Positions 58,498 to 64,000 of a stretch of DNA of 64,000 nucleotides are shown in pieces. A model generated the notes under the pieces. The model was not told where the DNA came from and ran no database searches. It was given only the letters and a program-made list of their open reading frames with translations. The DNA comes from Pseudomonas veronii (GTDB lineage: Bacteria; Pseudomonadota; Gammaproteobacteria; Pseudomonadales; Pseudomonadaceae). Positions within the stretch are counted from its first letter, which is position 1, and each line of letters begins with the position of its first letter. Location of the stretch: the NCBI RefSeq assembly GCF_001439695.1, contig NZ_JYLL01000035.1:1-64000 (forward strand), read 5' to 3'. Made by a program: the position numbers and the translations under genes.

Positions 58498-60380
58498 ATG
58501 TGAAGTCTGTCAGACTAAAGCACGTTGATGACTTTAGCTCTCTACATGATGATATCCGCAATCTGAATATAAATGATCGCGACAAAATTATCATATCTAC
58601 AACTGTAGTAGATGGCGTTGGCGTAGTAACGTCTAGGTATGGAGATGAACAATGGTATATAAATGGAATACCAAGCAATAAGCCCGCAGCCTTTCGCAAG
58701 ATCGACTTTCTCACAATGCCCGAATCTTTTCGAAAAGTCTTAAAGGAAATCATTTTTCGCTACATGAGAAGAGGTAGAGCCGGTTTGCCTCGTCCCAAGG
58801 GCGGTTCTGTAAAGAATCTATTTGAAAGGTCGAGACGTTTTATCAACCACCTCAACTCGCTGGGAATAACCAGTCTGACTGAAATCTCCCCGCTAGTAAT
58901 TCATAACTATGTGGCAAAATCACGCGACCATAAGACCTGGAGAGGGAAAAAACTTTCCCCCGGTAGCTTAATTCAGGTTTTTATAGCGGTAGAGGCAGTA
59001 TATGAACTGAGCCAATTCTCGTCAGAACCGATGCCACTGCATCCATGGCCAGAAACATCGGCATCAGCAATGACAGGATTTGTCGGTAATGGCTCCCGTC
59101 ATCGTGTGGGAGGAACGACACCATTAATTCCGGACGACATCTTCTGCCGGATATTTGAACGAGCTCATAAAATACTAGAGGGGGGAAACAAGCTTCTCGA
59201 CGTTAGAGATGCAGGACACATTGAGGGTCGCGAGAGCGATCTCAGTCTCATGACAAGGTGGAAGGCAAAAGGCCGCCGATTGTCAGCAGCTGGCTGGGAT
59301 AGTACCCAGTCTGATTTAAATAGGAGATTAATCGATCTTCGAACTGCATGCTACATAGTGCTTGCTTCCACTTCAGGCTGCCGCAATCATGAGTTAGCAA
59401 ATTTATTCTCAGGAGCGCATCACCGCACTGTAGACGAAGGCGGAAATATTTATCACTGGATGCGCTCAAAATCAGAAAAAACCAATGCCGGAGTGATTGA
59501 CTGGATGATTCCTGACGTTGCTGTCCGTGCGTTGAGAATTATGGAACGCTGGGCTGCACCATACCAAGCATTAGTAAATGCTGAAGTTGTCGATAGAAAA
59601 AGAAACGATCCACTAGATCCAGAAATTACCGAGGCAGGGAAGCATCGGCACGCCTTGTTTCTCGGAAAAACTAACTCGAAGGGCAATCAAACTAGGACTC
59701 TGTCTCTACGGACTTGGTCCGTCCAGCTTTCAAAATTCGCTAAAGAGACAGGTGTTGATTGGAATTTAACATCTCACCAGTTTCGAAGAAAATTTGCTAA
59801 CTATGTGGCACATAGCAAATTTGGCGACTTACGCTACTTACGAGACCACTTTGCCCACTGGAGCATGGATATGACTCTAGGTTATGCGATGGATCAAAAC
59901 TGGGGTGCCCACTTGGATATTGATCTCTTTGAGGAGATTCGGTCCGAACTCGAAGACACAAAGGCTGAGACAGTTGAATCTTGGTTCAATCAGGACATTC
60001 TTGGTGGTGGTTATGGTAGATCGATAAAACAATGGCAGAGGAATCCTGAAAACCTTGCCATTTTCAAATCGCCTCAAGCTATGATTATGTCCATTGCTGA
60101 AAGCACTTCAATTAGAAGTAACGGTCATGCCTGGTGCACCGCTGACAATGACGGATGTGTTGGCAACACTTTGGAGCGGACACGCTGTGGAGGGTGCAAC
60201 AATGCAGTTATAAGCCTTGAACAGGCACCGATTTACGAGAAACTTTACAACGAGCTAAACGAATTACGGAATTGCCAAGATATCGGTGAAGGTGGTCGCG
60301 CTCGGATATCTAGGGACTTAGATCGATGCCTCCAAGTATTTAAACAACTAAACCATGATTTGGACGACAAACTAGAATGA
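58494..60380 (+). CDS. ginC: Tyrosine recombinase C of the trio (GinC-like)
   Basis: A 628-residue recombinase. A GTG start at 58494 overlapping the ginB stop is chosen over the ATG-type start at 58455 inside ginB. Catalytic motifs are Arg in TSGCRNHELANLF, TSHQFRRKFANY, and HFAHWSMDMTLGYAM with His and Tyr. A C-terminal Cys cluster (CTADNDGCVGN...RCGGCNN) looks like a zinc site. It corresponds to the large third recombinase of GInts. Confidence 0.82.
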   Translation: MNVKSVRLKHVDDFSSLHDDIRNLNINDRDKIIISTTVVDGVGVVTSRYGDEQWYINGIPSNKPAAFRKIDFLTMPESFRKVLKEIIFRYMRRGRAGLPRPKGGSVKNLFERSRRFINHLNSLGITSLTEISPLVIHNYVAKSRDHKTWRGKKLSPGSLIQVFIAVEAVYELSQFSSEPMPLHPWPETSASAMTGFVGNGSRHRVGGTTPLIPDDIFCRIFERAHKILEGGNKLLDVRDAGHIEGRESDLSLMTRWKAKGRRLSAAGWDSTQSDLNRRLIDLRTACYIVLASTSGCRNHELANLFSGAHHRTVDEGGNIYHWMRSKSEKTNAGVIDWMIPDVAVRALRIMERWAAPYQALVNAEVVDRKRNDPLDPEITEAGKHRHALFLGKTNSKGNQTRTLSLRTWSVQLSKFAKETGVDWNLTSHQFRRKFANYVAHSKFGDLRYLRDHFAHWSMDMTLGYAMDQNWGAHLDIDLFEEIRSELEDTKAETVESWFNQDILGGGYGRSIKQWQRNPENLAIFKSPQAMIMSIAESTSIRSNGHAWCTADNDGCVGNTLERTRCGGCNNAVISLEQAPIYEKLYNELNELRNCQDIGEGGRARISRDLDRCLQVFKQLNHDLDDKLE

Positions 60381-60772
60381 CATCCACACGAAAAAGCGCT
60401 GATGCTAGAGAAAAAGATCTCAAACTGGCTATATATCGCATCCAGCGGGGTCGTTCGAAACTTGGTGCCACCACCTTATCCATAGCCTCTGTAGCGCGTG
60501 AAGCCGGAGTCTCAACGGCTCTTATACATAATCACTACCCTAATGTAGCTGAGATGATTCGTGACGCCCAAGGACGATCGAGCCGAGCACAAAGAGATGA
60601 TAAACATCACGACTTAAACGTTGAGCGTGGCAAGAATCAAGAACTACGTAAAGAATTAGAGGGGCTTAGAGCTAAGCTTTCAAGCTTAGCATCAATCAAT
60701 GAAGTGTTACTTGATGAAAACCGAACCCTCAAGGCTAAGCAGAGAAGTCCCAAAGTCTCGACAATTCGTTAG
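60377..60772 (+). CDS. ginD: Small HTH/coiled-coil protein of the element (GinD/TnpC-like)
   Basis: A 131-residue basic protein. The N-terminal half looks like a TetR-type helix-turn-helix (LSIASVAREAGVSTALIHNH YP, about 35-57), and the C-terminal half is a coiled coil (ELRKELEGLRAKLSSL). It is in the place of GinD of GInts and of TnpC of Tn554, accessory factors for excision. It overlaps ginC by four bases. The 150 bases to the right end of the element hold no gene. Confidence 0.78.
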   Translation: MTSTRKSADAREKDLKLAIYRIQRGRSKLGATTLSIASVAREAGVSTALIHNHYPNVAEMIRDAQGRSSRAQRDDKHHDLNVERGKNQELRKELEGLRAKLSSLASINEVLLDENRTLKAKQRSPKVSTIR

Positions 60773-60922
60773 ATATCGGCTCAGCTGGATGGATATTGGA
60801 ACTCGGCCAAAGTAGCAGCTGCGCTCGTATAGAATCCGGCTGATAGGCCACGCCGAGCAACCTCATTTTTTTAAAAAAAGTTAGAAGCCTGAACCACCCG
60901 GTTTTGTTGGTCGAAGCCGCTC

Positions 60923-60945
60923 CTAACCGTTAGTTCCGCTCCAAA
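60923..60945 (-). repeat. Right terminal repeat of the element
   Basis: CTAACCGTTAG (60923-60933) followed by TTCCGCTCCAAA; the inverted partner of 55531-55553. Confidence 0.8.
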
Positions 60946-61021
60946 AACCATGACGCTCCATTAGCATGCGCACAGCAAGACGAATGACGGGATGATCATC
61001 CACGATCAGCACTTTATTCAT
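60946..61021 (-). pseudogene. N-terminal part of the split response regulator
   Basis: Starts MNKVLIVDDHPVIRLAVRML at 61021, with the acidic pair DD of a receiver domain, runs to MERHG and then into the element end, where it meets a TAG after seven foreign codons. It continues in frame with 54967-55530 if the element is removed: ...ERHG then YEVVAETDNG. It retains promoter and start, so any mRNA would give a 32-residue peptide. Confidence 0.9.
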
Positions 61022-61582
61022 GAGAAAGTCCAATTTCGCTGTTCGAATTATTCAGAGCAAGCACAATAGCCTAGTCGTTTCCTAGTTGGCATAGCGTTCC
61101 ACCCCAAGCAACAGCAAGCAGAGACCCAACCCACAACGAGATAGGAATTAACCTACAAAAAAACACCAACTCAGATGTTTCGAGTTTTATGGAGCCTTTC
61201 AGACCTTTCCGGGCTCGCACATATTTTGAGAGAAATATCCGGTGAATAGGGGGGCAACCGTAAACGCAGCGCACACCCGTTTCAGGAAATGCCCCTTGCA
61301 TGTCGCGACCGCATGGGCCGACAGGTAAAAAAAGCCTGATGATTTCAGTTCCATTCAACATATTTATTTACACCATAAATTTCCTACAGAACTTTCCGCG
61401 ACTTACATCTACGCCGCACTTTTGTGAGTGAATTTTCTGTAAGACATAGTTCCTACTCAGGTGTAAATAATTCATTCCTCGGCGGGCCAGGCATCAAACT
61501 TTCTGAAACGACGAACCTCGATAGACTTTAAACAAACCTAAACAACTTTAAACATCAGGATCGTCGCGCCTTTTTTACAGGC
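61022..61582. other. AT-rich region upstream of the split regulator gene
   Basis: About 560 bases between the regulator start and the argG terminator. It contains a perfect 11-bp inverted repeat, TTATTTACACC (61364-61374) and GGTGTAAATAA (61460-61470), with nested TTCTGTA-type half-sites. The small frame at 61071-61361 has no ribosome site and looks random. Probably the regulator's control region. Confidence 0.5.
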
Positions 61583-61590
61583 AAAAAAAA

Positions 61591-61611
61591 TGGCCCCTGA
61601 ACAAGGGGCCA
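61591..61611 (-). terminator. Terminator of argG
   Basis: TGGCCCCTGAACAAGGGGCCA hairpin core; T run on the minus strand; 23 bases past the argG stop. Confidence 0.92.
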
Positions 61612-61633
61612 CTTTTCATTTCGACGGGAACAC

Positions 61634-62851
61634 TCAGAACAACTTGCGACCCTTGTTGGCCGCAATACGCATGCGCAGTGCATTCAACTTGATGAAGCCT
61701 GCTGCGTCCGCCTGGTTGTAGGCGCCGCCATCTTCTTCGAAGGTGGCGATGTTGGCGTCGAACAGCGACTCATCGGACTTGCGACCGGTGACGATCACGT
61801 TGCCCTTGTACAGCTTCAGGCGCACAACGCCGTTCACGTGAGCCTGGGAAGCGTCGATCATCTGTTGCAGCATCAGACGCTCAGGGCTCCACCAGTAGCC
61901 GGTGTAGATCAGGCTGGCGTACTTGGGCATCAGCTCGTCTTTGAGGTGAGCCACTTCGCGGTCCAGGGTGATCGACTCGATCGCGCGGTGGGCGCGCAGC
62001 ATGATGGTGCCGCCTGGGGTTTCGTAGCAGCCACGGGACTTCATGCCCACGTAACGGTTCTCGACGATGTCGAGACGGCCGATACCGTGTTCGCCGCCGA
62101 TACGGTTCAGGGTCGCCAGTACGGTGGCCGGGGTCATCTCGACGCCGTCCAGCGCGACGATGTCGCCGTTGCGGTAGGTCAGTTCCAGGTACTGCGGCTT
62201 GTCGGGAGCGTTCTCCGGGGAGACGGTCCAACGCCACATGTCTTCTTCGTGCTCGGTCCAGGTGTCTTCCAGCACGCCGCCTTCATAGGAGATGTGCAGC
62301 AGGTTGGCGTCCATCGAGTACGGGGACTTCTTCTTGCCGTGACGCTCGATCGGGATGCCATGCTTTTCAGCGTAATCCATCAGCTTTTCACGGGACAGCA
62401 AGTCCCATTCACGCCAAGGGGCAATCACTTTCACGCCCGGCTTGAGGGCATAGGCGCCCAGTTCGAAACGCACCTGGTCGTTGCCTTTGCCGGTGGCGCC
62501 ATGGGAAATGGCGTCAGCGCCGGTTTCATTGGCGATTTCGATCAGGCGCTTGGCGATCAGCGGACGTGCGATGGAGGTACCCAGCAGGTACTCGCCTTCG
62601 TAGACGGTGTTGGCGCGAAACATCGGGAAAACGAAATCGCGGACGAACTCTTCGCGCAGGTCGTCAATGTAGATCTCTTTGACGCCCATGGCTTGCGCCT
62701 TGGCGCGTGCAGGTTCGACCTCTTCGCCCTGACCCAGGTCAGCGGTGAAGGTCACCACTTCACAGTTATAAGTATCCTGCAGCCACTTGAGGATCACCGA
62801 AGTGTCCAGGCCGCCGGAATACGCGAGAACGACCTTGTTTACGTCGGCCAT
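61634..62851 (-). CDS. argG: Argininosuccinate synthase
   Basis: A 405-residue enzyme joining citrulline and aspartate with ATP in arginine synthesis. The PP-loop motif [18 protein letters not shown] and [13 protein letters not shown] are present. The start at 62851 ([14 protein letters not shown]) is standard; the 11-codon upstream extension is not expected to be used. Next to motY as in P. aeruginosa (PA3525-PA3526). Confidence 0.97.
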   Translation of the reverse strand: MADVNKVVLAYSGGLDTSVILKWLQDTYNCEVVTFTADLGQGEEVEPARAKAQAMGVKEIYIDDLREEFVRDFVFPMFRANTVYEGEYLLGTSIARPLIAKRLIEIANETGADAISHGATGKGNDQVRFELGAYALKPGVKVIAPWREWDLLSREKLMDYAEKHGIPIERHGKKKSPYSMDANLLHISYEGGVLEDTWTEHEEDMWRWTVSPENAPDKPQYLELTYRNGDIVALDGVEMTPATVLATLNRIGGEHGIGRLDIVENRYVGMKSRGCYETPGGTIMLRAHRAIESITLDREVAHLKDELMPKYASLIYTGYWWSPERLMLQQMIDASQAHVNGVVRLKLYKGNVIVTGRKSDESLFDANIATFEEDGGAYNQADAAGFIKLNALRMRIAANKGRKLF

Positions 62852-62980
62852 GCCATCACTCCACGGGGTTTTACGGAAAGGCAACGATTCTACCGATCAA
62901 AACCGCGAAATTACAGGGGCGCGACAGCAAATGAAGATAAAGCGACAGATTATGTCGAGCGGGCGACCAATGGTCGCACC

Positions 62981-63889
62981 TTATGACGTAGCGGCGGGGT
63001 TGCTCGGGCCCTTGGCTTGCACCGCCGGTTTCTCGGGGGCAGCCACGCGTTCGAGCTGGATATTGACGCGCCGATTGCGCGCGCGGTTGGCGGCATTGGT
63101 ATTGGGCGCCAAGGGGTAGCTTTCGCCGTGGAAACGCATGGTGATCTGCGATTCCGGCACGCCGTTGGCCTTGAAGTAGTCCATCACCGCCAATGCGCGA
63201 CGGCGCGAGACATCGCGATTGGTCAGGCGATTGCCGCTGTTGTCGGAGTGACCGTTCAATTCGATATGGTTGACCGTCGGATCGGCCTTCATGAATTCGA
63301 CGATCACCGCCAGCTTGCGCTTGGCCGCTGCGTCCAGCTCGATACCGCCACCGGGGAAGCCAACTTCGGTCTGCTTGACCTGATCGTAATTCATCGGCAG
63401 CAGCTTGGCGGTACACAGTTGATAGTCGTTGTAGGCTTTGTTGAATTTCACCGGCAACAGACGAATTTCCGAATAGCCGCCTTCGCGCCCGTAATGCCGC
63501 ACGGTCGGGCTGCGCCCCTCGAGCAGGCCATTGAACAGGCGCCCGGCCTGGGCCTGGGAACTGTTGAACAAGACATCGCCACTGCCGGCACGCACGGCGC
63601 CGAGGTTGATATCGCCGCGGCCCGGTTGCCATGGCGCAGCCGCCGCCAGCAGGGTCGCCGATCCTGCGCCGAGCAAGCCGTTAAAGGCTTTCAGACGGAA
63701 TGTCGCCTGCTCGCCGGCCCGGCGCACGAACTCACCCGAGCCGAAATCGGTGATCGGCTGGGTCAAGCGGCACTCGAATTTGTCGCCCTCCACCTTCCAC
63801 TCAATATTCTCCAGACGTGTCTGGAACGTGAGGGCCATCGCAGGCAGGCTGGCGAACACACTGAGCAGGGCTAGATAATGCTGGCGCAC
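62981..63889 (-). CDS. motY: Sodium/proton-type flagellar motor accessory protein MotY (OmpA-like)
   Basis: A 302-residue protein with signal peptide (MRQHYLALLSVFASLPAMA), an N-terminal MotY-specific domain and a C-terminal OmpA peptidoglycan-binding domain (about 170-285: NHIELNGHSDNSGNR, LTNRDVSRRRALAVMDYF). In Pseudomonas it forms the T-ring around the flagellar motor with MotCD stators. A GTG at 63889 with GGAG six bases upstream is the best start; the GTG at 63901 is possible. The last 100 bases of the window show no further gene. Confidence 0.85.
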   Translation of the reverse strand: MRQHYLALLSVFASLPAMALTFQTRLENIEWKVEGDKFECRLTQPITDFGSGEFVRRAGEQATFRLKAFNGLLGAGSATLLAAAAPWQPGRGDINLGAVRAGSGDVLFNSSQAQAGRLFNGLLEGRSPTVRHYGREGGYSEIRLLPVKFNKAYNDYQLCTAKLLPMNYDQVKQTEVGFPGGGIELDAAAKRKLAVIVEFMKADPTVNHIELNGHSDNSGNRLTNRDVSRRRALAVMDYFKANGVPESQITMRFHGESYPLAPNTNAANRARNRRVNIQLERVAAPEKPAVQAKGPSNPAATS

Positions 63890-64000
63890 GGGAGGCTCCA
63901 CTGGTTTCTACAACACTTCAAAGCGTCATACATCGTTAAGGCATACCAAAGGCTATCGGATGCATCCGGCAAAACTTGATAGCGAGTGCCTGCAAGAGTC

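Larger units (their letters stand above)
55531..60945 (+). mobile_element. GInt-like tyrosine-recombinase-trio element without cargo
   Basis: A 5.4-kb insertion carrying four overlapping genes (ginABCD-like) and almost nothing else. Left end TTCTGGGGCTTGCTAACCGTTAG (55531-55553) and right end CTAACCGTTAGTTCCGCTCCAAA (60923-60945) are imperfect inverted repeats around the quasi-palindrome CTAACCGTTAG. The element is flanked by AACCATG at 55524-55530 and 60946-60952. It is clearly richer in AT than its surroundings, indicating transfer. Joining the flanks across AACCATG restores the regulator frame exactly. Confidence 0.88.

Noticed and set aside
55531-60945. Element considered as a phage-type integrative island or integron
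   Set aside because: No attachment site at a tRNA, no cassette array, and three coupled tyrosine recombinases plus a small partner fit the GInt/Tn554 class.
61071-61361. 96-residue frame between the regulator start and argG
   Set aside because: No ribosome site, random-looking composition, located in an AT-rich control region.

Overview
The window comes from a Pseudomonas of the fluorescens group. The evidence is the gene content and order (dgkA-erdR, a PA3611-like gene, recX-recA-pncC, mutS-fdxA-rsmZ, nth-PA3496, argG-motY), GC-rich coding DNA, short palindromic REP-type repeats (core GGGAGC..GCTTGCTCCC or GCGGGCTTGCCCGC) between genes, and a contractile tailocin locus between mutS and the recA/cinA region, the usual site in this group.

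Layout. 1-2666: two tandem copies of a two-gene unit; the second begins with a PAAR-like fragment, which suggests a type VI secretion accessory locus. 2720-13937: a TerB/DUF533 protein, then a LysR regulator, an aldehyde dehydrogenase, a four-gene polyamine-type ABC transporter and a second aldehyde dehydrogenase (a putrescine/GABA-type catabolic island), then opgD. 14209-30021: housekeeping genes (old yellow enzyme, kup, rimO, trmO, fpr with divergent finR, dgkA, erdR, tapT, a LOG protein, recX, recA, pncC).

30103-43208: a complete R-type tailocin on the minus strand. In transcription order it has a holin, baseplate genes, fibre and chaperone, sheath, tube, a frameshifted tail chaperone pair, a short tape measure, gpU/X/D, and a lysis set of GH19 endolysin and Rz with embedded Rz1. 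No capsid, terminase or integrase gene is present. It is controlled by a divergently placed, RecA-cleavable S24 repressor; repeated TGCA-N4-TGCA operators lie in a long leader that also holds a large inverted repeat and a terminator. Because recA with a LexA box lies next door, DNA damage should link RecA induction, repressor cleavage and tailocin release.

43406-54879: mutS, fdxA, the small RNA rsmZ (with a GacA box), apbC/mrp, metG, an rnf cluster without rnfC, nth and a PA3496-family gene.

54967-61021: an orphan NarL-type response regulator gene split in two by a 5.4-kb element. The element carries only three tyrosine recombinases and a small HTH/coiled-coil protein (ginABCD-like, GInt family). 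It has inverted terminal repeats and is flanked by a 7-bp direct repeat. Joining the two regulator halves across that repeat restores a full 210-codon frame. The window ends with argG and motY.

The most notable points are the cargo-free recombinase-trio element in a regulator gene, the programmed -1 frameshift at a T TTA AAC heptamer, the attenuator-like tailocin leader, the hexanucleotide repeat inside the tape measure, the rnf cluster without rnfC, and a pseudouridine synthase homologue that seems to lack its catalytic Asp.
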